A stretch of DNA of 64,000 nt from Amycolatopsis tolypomycina. Lineage in GTDB: Bacteria > Actinomycetota > Actinomycetes > Mycobacteriales > Pseudonocardiaceae. Position 1 is the stretch's first letter; each line of letters opens with the position of its first letter. The notes beneath the pieces were generated by a model that was given only the letters and a program-made list of their open reading frames with translations, was not told the DNA's origin and did no database searches. A program made the translations under genes and the position numbers. The stretch lies in NCBI RefSeq assembly GCF_900105945.1, contig NZ_FNSO01000004.1, positions 3,596,001 through 3,660,000 on the forward strand. Reading direction: 5' to 3'. This document shows, in pieces, positions 56,414 through 64,000 of this stretch.

Positions 56414-57712
56414 TCAGGCCGCCGGGAGCAGCGACTTGGGCCGGCCGGGCTGGGTCAACCGGCCGCACAGCACCGCCGCGGCCAGGCTCAGCACGCCCGC
56501 CGCGGTGAAGGCGTGCGCCGTCACGAACAGCGTGGCCAGCCCGGCCCCGACCACCGCGCCGACGGCCTTGGCGCTGTAGAGGATCCCGAAGTTCTGCGCC
56601 ACCGAAACCTCGCCGAAGTACTCCCGCACCAGGCCGACGAGCAGTGTGTAGCAGCACCCGTTGCCGAGCCCGGCCAGCGTGACGCCCAGCAGCAGGCCGA
56701 CGGCGTGCCGGTGTTCACCGGAATAGAACAGCACGAACTGCGCGATCCCGCCCGCGAGCAGGGCGGAACGCAGGATCCGGCGCCGGCCGAGCCGGCCGGC
56801 GAGCCGTCCGATGAGGACACGGCCGCCGCCGGTGGCCGCGGCGAGCAACGCCAGCGCGGCCGCGGCGAGGCCCGTCCCGCTGCGCGCGGCCGTGAACGTC
56901 GCCAGGTAGGCGAGGTCGAACAGCAACACCGCCGCCGCGAGCACCACCACGAGGTACAGCGCCAGCGTCGTGCCGCACCGGAACAGTTCCGCCGGCCGGT
57001 AGTGCCGGACCGCCGGACGCCGGTTGTGCGCCCGGTCGAGCGCCCACGTCCGGGGCTCCGGCGTGGCGGGCCACCAGTGCCGCGGCGGGTACCGCAGCAG
57101 CGCCGCGCACCCGGCGATGACGGCGAACACGACCACGGCGGTGACGTCCAGCAGCACCGGCCGCGCGGCCGGCAGGGCGGCGGCGAGCACCACGAAGGGC
57201 ACGCTGCCGAAGGCGAACGCGCCGCTCACGACGCCGGCGCGGGACCCGGTGCGGTCGGGGAACCAGGCGAGCACCGCGCCGACGCACGTGGCGTAGACCA
57301 GGCCGGTGCCGAGTCCGCCCAGCACCGAGTAGCCGAGGAACACGGTCAGCAGGCTGGTCGCGTGGCCGAGCGTCACGAGCCCGGCGGCGCACAGCACGGC
57401 ACCGGCGGCCATCGCCGCGGGCGCGGGCAGCAGGCCGCGTTCGCGCAGCCACGCCACCGGGAACGCGACGCCGGCCTGGCAGATCGCCCACACCGCGAGC
57501 GCGAGCACGATCCCGCCGAACGTCCAGCCCGGAGTCCGGCTCAGCGACGGCACGATCGCGCCGAAGCCGTACTGCTGCACGCCGGCGGCGAGCATGGCCG
57601 CCGCGGCGAGCCAGGTGATCCACGTCCGCGGCCGGCCGAGCAGCTCCCGGTCGGACTCGCCGACGCGGTACTGCCGTCCGTAGACGTCCCGGAGCTCACG
57701 CACCTCGGGCAT
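56414..57712 (-). CDS. OFA-family oxalate/formate MFS transporter (third copy)
   Basis: 432 residues from ATG 57712 with GGGAGGCGG upstream. It keeps OFA marks ([58 protein letters not shown]) but is more divergent and shorter than the pair at 44471-47286, and the central WWP loop is altered ([11 protein letters not shown]). It is co-transcribed with fdhD behind its own GntR site, so it may handle formate rather than oxalate. Confidence 0.86.
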   Translation of the reverse strand: MPEVRELRDVYGRQYRVGESDRELLGRPRTWITWLAAAAMLAAGVQQYGFGAIVPSLSRTPGWTFGGIVLALAVWAICQAGVAFPVAWLRERGLLPAPAAMAAGAVLCAAGLVTLGHATSLLTVFLGYSVLGGLGTGLVYATCVGAVLAWFPDRTGSRAGVVSGAFAFGSVPFVVLAAALPAARPVLLDVTAVVVFAVIAGCAALLRYPPRHWWPATPEPRTWALDRAHNRRPAVRHYRPAELFRCGTTLALYLVVVLAAAVLLFDLAYLATFTAARSGTGLAAAALALLAAATGGGRVLIGRLAGRLGRRRILRSALLAGGIAQFVLFYSGEHRHAVGLLLGVTLAGLGNGCCYTLLVGLVREYFGEVSVAQNFGILYSAKAVGAVVGAGLATLFVTAHAFTAAGVLSLAAAVLCGRLTQPGRPKSLLPAA

Positions 57713-58158
57713 CGCGACCGCCTCCCACCAAACTGAAGATTGTATGCAGTATGGAGTAGGCTGAGTGTGCGCCGGTTCGGCGTGGAAGTCCACAGGGATG
57801 GTTGCGCCGCCGCCCGGATGGACGATCGTCGTCAGCGCGGGAGCCCGTCACGGGCAGAAGAGAGGCGGCCCGGTGGCCATCGAGGGAGGAGGCGGCCACC
57901 GGACCGGTGCTCCGCCGCGGTACCGGCCGCGCGGAGCACTGACAGTCTGGCCATCGGAGCCGCCCTCCGACAAGCTTTCGCCGTGCGGCGAATGGTGCGC
58001 CACCCGTTTTCCGGCCGCAGAACCGCTTCGGACGTCCACATCGAACCGGCCGGGTGACGGTGAGGCACCGGAAGAACACTCAATGCCACCCGAAACCGCT
58101 CAGGCGGCGCCCGGCCGGCGAAACCGCACCCGATGGCACGGCTTCGCCGGCACCGGCT
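57713..58158. other. Intergenic region, no supported gene
   Basis: Between oxlT and lsr2, both read leftward. The first 50 bp hold the oxlT ribosome-binding site and GntR operator. The remaining stretch contains overlapping open frames on both strands without domains. A lsr2 terminator is expected here but no strong hairpin stood out. Confidence 0.5.
57738..57761 (-). promoter_or_regulatory. Proposed GntR operator, oxlT-fdhD unit
   Basis: Contains ATTGTATGCAGTATGG. It aligns without gaps with the 52595 site over 24 positions with four differences. The centre is about 36 bp upstream of the oxlT start. A TACAAT -10-like hexamer on the minus strand overlaps it. Confidence 0.68.
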
Positions 58159-58569
58159 TCAAGACTTCTTGCGGGTCGCCCGCTTGCGCGCCGGCTTCGC
58201 TTCGGCAGGCTCGGCCGCCGCGGCCTGGTCGGCTTCGAAACCGGCGATGATTTCGCTGGAGAGGCGGCCACGTTCGGCGACCTCGTAGCCGTTCGCCTGC
58301 GCCCATTCGCGGATCTGCCGGTTGCGCTCGCGGTCGGTGCCCGAGCCCGACGGGCCGGACAGCGACTGGCCGGTCGCGAGGCGGACCTTGCGGCCGCCGA
58401 TGCGCCGCGCGGCGGCGACGTAGCGAGCCAGTTCGTCCCGCAGCGCGGAGGCGTTCTCCTCGGACAGGTCGATCTCGTACGTCACGCCGTCGAGGCTGAA
58501 GGGGACGGTCTGCGAAGCCTCGCTGCCGTCGAGGTCGTCCACCATCTGGACCTGTACCCGTTGCGCCAT
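58159..58569 (-). CDS. lsr2: Lsr2 nucleoid-associated protein
   Basis: 136 residues. N-terminal dimerisation domain (MAQRVQVQMVDDLDG, VPFSLDGVTYEIDLS) and C-terminal DNA-binding domain with the AT-hook-like AERGRLSSEI, where Arg-Gly-Arg inserts into the minor groove, plus a basic Lys/Arg/Ala tail. Lsr2 silences AT-rich and horizontally acquired DNA in actinobacteria, like H-NS. Many actinomycetes have several copies, so this may be a secondary paralogue. Confidence 0.93.
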   Translation of the reverse strand: MAQRVQVQMVDDLDGSEASQTVPFSLDGVTYEIDLSEENASALRDELARYVAAARRIGGRKVRLATGQSLSGPSGSGTDRERNRQIREWAQANGYEVAERGRLSSEIIAGFEADQAAAAEPAEAKPARKRATRKKS

Positions 58570-59181
58570 GATTCGTCGTTCCTCATCTTCTCCAGAACAC
58601 GGTCGAGCAGACCCTAACCTGTCGAATCACGCCCGGCACGCGCGACACCCTGAAGCGTCCACAATGGCCGCCCGGGCGAGCGGGTCGCCCGCGTCCAGGG
58701 TGACCCGCAACCGAGCACAAATGCTCATCGTCTTGGCAGAAATCGATTTTTGTGATATGTCCGAAATCGAATCGGTACCGCGGCGAGGTGACCGGGACCC
58801 AGTTTACCGGTAATGCCCCGGCATCGGCAGCCCCGATGTTCACGGCCACCGGCGCCCGGGCGCCACATTCGCTCGTCGGGACCAGGTCGTTCCCCTTCTC
58901 CGCCCCACGGCGGTGTGCCGCAATTCCGGTATAGACCAGTATGTGATTCTTGCGTCGGGCTCGATTCGTTCGCGTGCCGGTCCGCACCCGGACGATTCCG
59001 CGTCCCGGCGCCGCCGGTGTCGCGGATCGGCTCGTCCAGAGTGGACTGGACCCGTTTCACCCCGTGTTCGACGGCTGGCTCGGAGTCACCACGGACGACA
59101 TTGCGGGATCCGGGTGGATTGGCGCCCGGATCGGAAATCGCATCGATCACCCGCGGCCCGCGGAACTGCGCGACGCGGCGC
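58570..59181. other. Intergenic region upstream of lsr2, no supported gene
   Basis: 612 bp with an AT-rich patch at 58715-58780, probably the lsr2 promoter. Open frames on both strands are mutually overlapping, rich in Arg/Gly/Pro, and unsupported by ribosome-binding sites or domains. Confidence 0.5.
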
Positions 59182-60372
59182 TCAGTCGGGCAGCATCGGC
59201 ACTTCGAGGTCGTCCGGACGGCCGAGCAGGACCGCGCGGGTGACCGCGGCCTTCCCGAACCGGTCGCGCACGGCGTCGAGGGCGGTGTCGAGCTCGGTCG
59301 CCCGCTGCCGCTCGAACGGCAGCGCCGGCTGGAACGGGTTTTCGTCGGCCAGGTTGGACAGCGCCGCGCCCAGCAGGGTGATCCCGCGGTCGGCGATCAG
59401 CGGCAGCGCGGCGACCAGGAGCTCGCGCGCGGCGGCGAGCAGGACGCCGGTGCCGGCGGTCGGGTCGGTCAGCGTGTGCGAGCGGGTGGCGCGGGAGAAG
59501 TCGGCGAAGCGCAGGCGGATCGTCACCGTCCGGCAGACGCGCCGGGCAGCCCGCAACCGGCGGGCGATCCGGTCGATCAACGCCACCAGCACGATGTCGA
59601 GCTCGGCCGGGGTCCGCCTGCCGCGCCCGAGGGCCCGCTGGGCGCCGATCGAGCGCCGCCGCCTGCCGAGCTCGACACGGCGCGGGTCTTCGTTGTGCGC
59701 GAGGTCGTGCAGGTGCGCCCCCGCGGCCCGGCCGAGCAGGCCGACGAGGTCGACGTGCTCGGACGCGGCGAGCTCGCCCACGGTGGTGATCCCGCGGGCC
59801 CGCAGCTTCTCGGCGGTGACCTTGCCGACGCCCCAGAGCGCCGAAACCGGCAGCGGGTGCAGGAACTCCAGCTCGGCGTCGTGCGGGACGACGAGCAGGC
59901 CGTCGGGTTTGGCGACCCGGCTGGCCACCTTGGCGAGGAACTTGGTGCGCGCCACCCCTACCGTGATCGGCAGCCCGGCCCGCTCGGCGACGTCCGCGCG
60001 CAGCCGTTCGGCGATGCGGCTCGGTCGTCCGCCGATCCTGGCCAACCCCCCTACGTCGAGGAACGCTTCGTCGATCGAGAGGCCTTCGACCCACGGCGTG
60101 GTGTCGTGGAAGACCTCGAACACCGCGCGGCTGGCGGCCAGGTAGGCGGACATCCGCGGGCGCACGACGACCGCGTGCGGGCAGAGCCGCCGGGCCTGCG
60201 CGCCGCCCATCGCGGTGCGCACGCCGTAGGCCTTGGCCTCGTAACTCGCGGCGAGCACCACCCCGCCGCCGACGATGACGGGACGCCCCTTGAGCGCCGG
60301 ATCGTCGCGCTGTTCGACCGAGGCGTAGAAGGAATCGAGGTCGGCGTGCAGGATGGGCCCCTCGGCGGTCAT
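59182..60372 (-). CDS. dinB: DNA polymerase IV (Y-family)
   Basis: 396 residues from ATG 60372. Catalytic carboxylates lie in ILHADLDSFYASVE and LSIDEAFLDV. The steric-gate region reads DLDSFYASVEQ, the helix-hairpin-helix is LPVSALWGVGKVTAEKLRARGI, and the little-finger domain follows. The C-terminus ends EVPMLPD without an obvious beta-clamp QxxLF peptide, though NPFQPALPF nearby may serve. A LexA box abuts the start, so expression is SOS-dependent. Confidence 0.92.
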   Translation of the reverse strand: MTAEGPILHADLDSFYASVEQRDDPALKGRPVIVGGGVVLAASYEAKAYGVRTAMGGAQARRLCPHAVVVRPRMSAYLAASRAVFEVFHDTTPWVEGLSIDEAFLDVGGLARIGGRPSRIAERLRADVAERAGLPITVGVARTKFLAKVASRVAKPDGLLVVPHDAELEFLHPLPVSALWGVGKVTAEKLRARGITTVGELAASEHVDLVGLLGRAAGAHLHDLAHNEDPRRVELGRRRRSIGAQRALGRGRRTPAELDIVLVALIDRIARRLRAARRVCRTVTIRLRFADFSRATRSHTLTDPTAGTGVLLAAARELLVAALPLIADRGITLLGAALSNLADENPFQPALPFERQRATELDTALDAVRDRFGKAAVTRAVLLGRPDDLEVPMLPD

Positions 60373-60373
60373 A

Positions 60374-60385
60374 GAACATATGTTC
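60374..60385 (-). promoter_or_regulatory. LexA (SOS) box of dinB
   Basis: GAACATATGTTC, a perfect 12-bp palindrome; with the next base it gives CGAACATATGTTC on the minus strand, matching the actinobacterial/Bacillus-type SOS consensus. It ends one base before the start codon, so the transcript must begin at or beside the ATG (leaderless) or within the box. Confidence 0.82.
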
Positions 60386-60526
60386 GCATACCCAGGGGCC
60401 GAAGTCCGCTCATCCGCCCGCCGCGGGTGACGTGCCGCCGGTCGAAACTCCGCTTTTTTGGGGTTGTGACGCACTGTTGCCCCGCTCACACTCGGGGAAT
60501 CGAACGACCCGACCACTGGGGGCGAC

Positions 60527-60946
60527 ATGACCGAGAAGTGCCGATGCGGCGACCACCACGCGTGGGCCACCCCGAGCCCACACGACAAGCCGGCGGCGGC
60601 CCGCCAGCCCCTGCTGGCGGCGACCCTGGCCCGTGAAGACCGGGTGGAGGACGCCGGCGGCCTCGACCCGACGGACCGCGTGACGTGCCGGACCCACCGC
60701 CGCTGGCTGCACGACTGCGTGTCCTCACCGGTGCACACGAACCCGGCGATCGGCTACCGCTGGTGCCGCCGCTGCGACCACCAGGCGCTGGTGGCGGTGG
60801 ACGAGCTGGCGGGCGAGGTGACGATCCGCTGCGGAGTCTGCGGGTCGGTGCCGGAGAGCCGGGCGAACCGGGAGCTCGTGGAGCTGTGCCGGCGGAGTCT
60901 CGCACTGGCCCGGGCGGGCCGGTTCCCGGAGGCCGCTGCCGCCTGA
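60527..60946 (+). CDS. Small zinc-ribbon-like hypothetical protein
   Basis: 139 residues from ATG 60527. It contains paired cysteines in CRCGDHH, CRTHRRWLHDC, WCRRCDHQ and RCGVCGS, consistent with a zinc ribbon, and ends in a helix (NRELVELCRRSLALARAGRF). It is divergent from dinB. I do not recognise a named family. The stop lies inside a strong hairpin. Confidence 0.65.
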   Translation: MTEKCRCGDHHAWATPSPHDKPAAARQPLLAATLAREDRVEDAGGLDPTDRVTCRTHRRWLHDCVSSPVHTNPAIGYRWCRRCDHQALVAVDELAGEVTIRCGVCGSVPESRANRELVELCRRSLALARAGRFPEAAAA

Positions 60947-60958
60947 AGGCAGCGGCCT
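60930..60958 (+). terminator. Hairpin at the end of the zinc-ribbon gene
   Basis: AGGCCGCTGCC (60930-60940) pairs with GGCAGCGGCCT (60948-60958) around a 7-base loop that contains the stop codon. Confidence 0.65.
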
Positions 60959-61250
60959 GGTGATGGACTGCCGCTCGAGGCCCGATTGAGGCCGGTTGCC
61001 GAAGACCGCTGCCGCCCCGATGGCCGGGTTCCGCCCAGCCGACGAAAAACCGCGCCGCCTCGCTGCCACTGCCGCCGCCCGGTGTAGGGGTCCGGTTGCC
61101 GAAGACCGCTGCCACCGGAAGGCACCGTTGGGCGGGTGCAGAGCCTGCCGCTGACCGTGCGGCGTGGGCCGTTGCCGAAGGCGCCGCTCCCCCACGGCAA
61201 TCCTGGGCGGCTGCCCGCGACCACCTCCGGCGCGCTGCCATGATGCAGGG
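60947..61250. repeat. Intergenic stretch with repeated GTTGCCGAAGRC motifs
   Basis: CCGGTTGCCGAAGACCGCTGCC-like copies start near 60993 and 61091 (98 bp apart), sharing GGTTGCCGAAGACCGCTGCC. A third degenerate copy (CCGTTGCCGAAGGCGCCGCT) lies near 61170. No gene is supported in this 304-bp gap. Confidence 0.65.
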
Positions 61251-61763
61251 GTGCCCGAACCCGGAACCACCGCGCTGGTGATCCTGCTCCCCACCGCCGA
61301 ACCGGTGCTCGCCACGGCTCGGCGGGTTGATCCCGGCCTTGTGCGGCCCGGGCTGCCCGCCCACGTCACCGCGCTCTACCCCTTCTTGCCGGACGCCTCG
61401 CTGACCGAAGACGTCACCGCGGCCGTCCGCTCACTGGCGGCGGGCTTCGCGCCGCCCGAGGTGGAACTCACCGAACTCGTGACCACACCCGGTTTCGTGG
61501 CTCTTGCGGCTCCGTCGCTGCAACCCGTCGCCGATGCGGTCTGCGCTCGGTGGCCCGATGTGCTGCCCTACGGGGGCCGGTTCGGTCCGCGGCCCGCCGC
61601 GCACCTGACCGTCGCCATGGGGGGCTCCGCGGAAACCCTCGAGCGCGTCGCCCGGGATGTGCGGCCGCTCCTGCCGATCGCCGGGCGGGCCGCCGCCCTG
61701 CAGCTCGTCGCCCTCACCGATCGGGGGTGGGAACCTCGGCTGGAGGCGCCTTTCGGCGGATGA
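61251..61763 (+). CDS. 2'-5' RNA ligase/cyclic phosphodiesterase superfamily protein
   Basis: 170 residues from GTG 61251. The twin HxT catalytic motifs of the 2H phosphoesterase superfamily are present as AHVTALYPF and AHLTVAMG. Such proteins ligate or hydrolyse 2',5' or cyclic phosphodiester bonds in RNA or nucleotides; the substrate here is unknown. The ribosome-binding site is weak (CAGGG). It is convergent with the membrane protein gene 13 bp away. Confidence 0.8.
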   Translation: MPEPGTTALVILLPTAEPVLATARRVDPGLVRPGLPAHVTALYPFLPDASLTEDVTAAVRSLAAGFAPPEVELTELVTTPGFVALAAPSLQPVADAVCARWPDVLPYGGRFGPRPAAHLTVAMGGSAETLERVARDVRPLLPIAGRAAALQLVALTDRGWEPRLEAPFGG

Positions 61764-61776
61764 GGTGACCGCGCGG

Positions 61777-62841
61777 TCACTCCGCCGGGGTTCCCTCCAG
61801 CGTCCGGTACTCGCGGGCGATCGCCCGCAACCGGGCGACGTCGGCGGCGAACGGTTCCGCCGGTGCGACGGGCGGCGGCGTCTCGGCCGGCTCGTCCGGG
61901 AGGTCGCGGACCAGCCTGGCCGCGGCCGACGGCGGCTGGTCCGGGGTCACGCCCGCCAGGATCAGGCCGTCGTTCGTCTCGCTCATCGCCGTCAGGAGAC
62001 GCTCGCGGCGGGACGGGCCCGCCGGATCGATCCGGGCGATCTCCGGGAAGCGCCGGGTGAGGTGCCCGCGCAGGGGCCGCAGCAGGCGGAGCGTCCGGGC
62101 GTCGCGGCGGGCGGCCACCAGGCCCGGGACCGCGGGGATCGTCAGGCCCAGGACGATCAGCAGGACCGAGATCGCCGGGAACCCGACGTCGAGGGCGCAC
62201 GGCAGCGTCGAGAACGGCCCGCGGCACAACGCCTTCGCCGGGTGGTCGGCCTGCAGGGCGCGGACCGTCCCGACCACCTTCCCCGCCAGGTACGCCACCG
62301 CGAACGCCGACGCCAGCAGCAACAGCGCCAGCCCCGCGCGCAAGGCGCCGCCGCTCGCCCGGATCGTCACCGCCGCCACGATGCCGATGTCGATCACCGC
62401 GAGGCCCAGGTACACCGTGTAGGTGAACACGTAGACCACCAGCGTCGGGTGCGTGCGGTACAGCTCGTCGAACACGCCGATGCCGCGCGGCAGGTCCGGG
62501 GTGCTGAAGAACGTCACCACCAGCACCGTCAACGCCACCCCCAGCGCGACCAGCCGGGTGCGCCGGCCGCGGTCGCGGGTTCCGCTGATCTCGGCGACCG
62601 TCAGGCCGATGCCGTACGCCGCGACCATCGTCGCCAGGTTCGACAGCAGCCGGCCGAGGCTCGGGTAGATCTCGCTCTCGAACTGCTGCGCCCGGTTCGA
62701 CAGGAAGCAGAACGCCGCGCCCAGCGCGATCAGGGACACCGCCAGGCCCGCACCCGCGCCGGTGCGGCGGGCGCGGACCGCGCGCCAGATCCCGACGAAC
62801 AACGCGAAGAGCCCGACCCCGACAAAAAGAATGTCGATCAC
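61777..62841 (-). CDS. Polytopic membrane protein (MAB_1171c/DUF6545-like)
   Basis: 354 residues. About seven hydrophobic helices fill residues 1-245, followed by a cytoplasmic C-terminal tail (RRDARTLRLLRPLRGHLTRRFP onward), the layout of actinobacterial MAB_1171c-type proteins annotated as putative transporters. It directly follows an ImmA-like peptidase gene (9 bp) and an XRE regulator on the same strand. The function is unknown; the family assignment is from memory of the typical C-terminal region. Confidence 0.65.
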   Translation of the reverse strand: MIDILFVGVGLFALFVGIWRAVRARRTGAGAGLAVSLIALGAAFCFLSNRAQQFESEIYPSLGRLLSNLATMVAAYGIGLTVAEISGTRDRGRRTRLVALGVALTVLVVTFFSTPDLPRGIGVFDELYRTHPTLVVYVFTYTVYLGLAVIDIGIVAAVTIRASGGALRAGLALLLLASAFAVAYLAGKVVGTVRALQADHPAKALCRGPFSTLPCALDVGFPAISVLLIVLGLTIPAVPGLVAARRDARTLRLLRPLRGHLTRRFPEIARIDPAGPSRRERLLTAMSETNDGLILAGVTPDQPPSAAARLVRDLPDEPAETPPPVAPAEPFAADVARLRAIAREYRTLEGTPAE

Positions 62842-62850
62842 GGGAATCGA

Positions 62851-63441
62851 CTATCCCAGGAGTGCCGCCAGCCGCCTAGCCTGGTCCGCCGCTCGGCCGG
62901 ACGCGCCCGGCTGAACGGCGGCCGGTTCGCTCGTCGCCGCGCTCATCAGCAGCACGGCCATCAGCTCGGCCTCGTACTCGTCGGTGCCCGTGGTGACGCG
63001 GGTGAGCAGGTGCGACAACGCCCGCGGCTCGAGGTCCGGGGCGAGTTCGGCGGCCTCGGCCTCCGCCATCAGGCAGGTCCCGGTGTGCGCGCACAGCATG
63101 TGGGCGAGCTCGTGGGCGATGATGTGGTCCTGGTGCAGCGCCGACGTGTGCTCGGTGTAGGCGATCAGGTCGTAGTCCGGGCGGGCCTGCCACGCGCCGG
63201 ACGGCTGGCCGGGCCGGTAGGCGATCGGGACGAGGTCGATCTCGCGCCCGCGCCACGCTTCGAGACCGTCGACCCAGGCGTTCATCGACCACGGCCGGGG
63301 CAGCGGGACGGCGGCGAGCACCGCCCGCACGCGCTCGCGGGCGCGGTCGCGAAGGGCCGGCAGGCCACGCTCGTCGATGGGTCCTCCCCGCTCACCGGGC
63401 GCCAGCCGGGTGCACCGGGGCGCGATCACGGACGAGGTCAT
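62851..63441 (-). CDS. ImmA/IrrE-type metallopeptidase
   Basis: 196 residues. The zinc-peptidase motif HELAH lies in DHIIAHELAHMLCAH, with a downstream Glu-rich helix (EAEAAELAPDLE) that could supply the third ligand. In known pairs, ImmA cleaves its partner XRE repressor. The adjacent XRE protein (19-bp gap) is the natural substrate candidate. Confidence 0.8.
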   Translation of the reverse strand: MTSSVIAPRCTRLAPGERGGPIDERGLPALRDRARERVRAVLAAVPLPRPWSMNAWVDGLEAWRGREIDLVPIAYRPGQPSGAWQARPDYDLIAYTEHTSALHQDHIIAHELAHMLCAHTGTCLMAEAEAAELAPDLEPRALSHLLTRVTTGTDEYEAELMAVLLMSAATSEPAAVQPGASGRAADQARRLAALLG

Positions 63442-63460
63442 CGTAGCCGAGCCCGGACCG

Positions 63461-63895
63461 TCACTCCGGCTTCCGCCGTCGGCCGGCGCGACGCCGGGTG
63501 TCGTCGTAGCTGCTGAGCTGATCGAGCAGCGCCGTCACGGTTTCGCGGTCGCGCGGCGAAAGCCGCATCGCCCGCTGCGCCAGGTTCCGCGCCTCGCTGT
63601 CGCGCCACGCCACGACCTCTTCGACCTGGCGGTCGACCTGGCCGGCCACCTCGTCGTCGAAGAAGTAGGTGACCGGGACGCCGAAGAACTGCGCGAGCGC
63701 CTGGATGTGCGAGCGCTTCGGGTCCTTGCGCGCGCCGACGGCCAGCTGCTGGACGTGCGTCGCCGACATCGAGACGCCGGTCTGCTCGGCGACGCCGTGC
63801 GCGATCTCCCGGTAGGAGTACGGCTTGCGATCCGGCGGGTGCACGGTCGCGATCAGGTGCGCCAGCCGTTCGGCGAAACTGCGCTCTTCGCTCAC
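63461..63895 (-). CDS. XRE-family HTH regulator
   Basis: 144 residues from GTG 63895 (AGGTGGT five bases upstream; an adjacent GTG at 63898 is possible). A helix-turn-helix of the Cro/C1 type occupies residues 5-75 (YSYREIAHGVAEQTGVSMSATHVQQL, then KRSHIQALAQFFGVPVTYF). A helical C-terminal region (LSPRDRETVTALLDQL) may dimerise. It is the first gene of the XRE-ImmA-membrane-protein set. Confidence 0.85.
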   Translation of the reverse strand: MSEERSFAERLAHLIATVHPPDRKPYSYREIAHGVAEQTGVSMSATHVQQLAVGARKDPKRSHIQALAQFFGVPVTYFFDDEVAGQVDRQVEEVVAWRDSEARNLAQRAMRLSPRDRETVTALLDQLSSYDDTRRRAGRRRKPE

Positions 63896-63954
63896 CACAC
63901 ACCACCTGCAGCCATGAAACGTGACACCAATCAGAGTAGCTGTTCCGAAAACTT

Positions 63955-63969
63955 GACACACCCTGTGTC
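63955..63969. promoter_or_regulatory. Palindrome upstream of the XRE gene
   Basis: GACACA-CCC-TGTGTC, with 6-bp arms, overlaps a rightward -35-like TTGACA at 63953-63958. It lies 60 bp before the XRE start. It is a candidate autoregulatory operator controlling this module and any divergent gene to the right of the window. Confidence 0.55.
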
Positions 63970-64000
63970 GGAAAGACTACGATACGCCTGTCTGGTGTTT

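Noticed and set aside
57765..58250. Open frame of 161 codons between oxlT and lsr2
   Set aside because: It runs antisense into lsr2, has biased composition and no ribosome-binding site or domain.
58583..59150. Several minus-strand open frames upstream of lsr2
   Set aside because: They overlap each other in different frames, have low-complexity composition and no conserved motif.
60947..61250. CRISPR-like array from the repeated GTTGCCGAAGACC units
   Set aside because: There are only two good copies 98 bp apart, with unequal flanks and no cas genes nearby.

Overview
The window is very GC-rich DNA with GTG starts, four-base start/stop overlaps, an Lsr2 gene and actinobacterial DinB, NrtR and XRE proteins. 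This points to a filamentous actinomycete. The short palindromic repeat families and the gene complement suggest a Pseudonocardiales member such as Amycolatopsis, but that genus call is inference from memory and not proven by the sequence. There are no rRNA or tRNA genes, and no CRISPR array was seen.

Layout. (1) 1-10512, minus strand: two large subunits of a PUFA-synthase-like iterative type I polyketide synthase. The upstream protein fuses two nitronate-monooxygenase/enoyl-reductase-like barrels to KS-AT-ACP-ACP-KR. The downstream one (KS-AT-DH) runs off the left edge. (2) 11281-15465: a PLP enzyme with a YheO-type regulator, glutaminase and an amino-acid permease. (3) 15497-19427: a LacI regulator and a GH2 beta-galactosidase with an obvious palindromic operator. 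(4) 19599-22220: an NrtR-type Nudix repressor, its twin operators, an SPFH protein and an NAD-kinase-like protein, followed by a complete IS3-family element (22262-23527) and a secreted GH15 glucoamylase. (5) 25937-37773: purine and glyoxylate catabolism (TetR, glycerate kinase, AzgA permease, guanine deaminase, three-subunit xanthine dehydrogenase, glyoxylate carboligase, tartronate semialdehyde reductase, hydroxypyruvate isomerase). (6) 37913-57712: an oxalate/formate island holding a split NAD-linked formate dehydrogenase with FdhD, formyl-CoA:oxalate CoA-transferase, an oxalyl-CoA-decarboxylase-like ThDP enzyme, three OFA-family oxalate/formate transporters, an NDP-forming acyl-CoA synthetase, a SucCD paralogue pair, and GntR/FCD and LysR regulators. 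(7) 58159-63895: lsr2, SOS-controlled dinB, small hypotheticals, and a membrane protein/ImmA peptidase/XRE module at the right edge.

How the parts fit. Purine breakdown yields glyoxylate, which the Gcl-Hyi-GlxR-glycerate kinase route returns to central metabolism. Oxalate would be imported by OFA carriers, activated by Frc, decarboxylated to formyl-CoA, and the released formate oxidised by the NAD-linked dehydrogenase. A conserved pseudo-palindrome, ATTGYATRCMGTAT, lies in front of the formate dehydrogenase, oxc/frc, sucCD-like and oxlT-fdhD transcription units. A related split site precedes gntR itself. I therefore propose that the GntR protein at 43703 controls the whole oxalate/formate island. 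Close matches inside fdhB, the xanthine dehydrogenase gene and guaD, spelled with locally rare codons, suggest a link to purine catabolism.

Two kinds of short inverted-repeat element have entered the PKS coding sequence in frame, and one of them also occurs between genes at 19471-19550.
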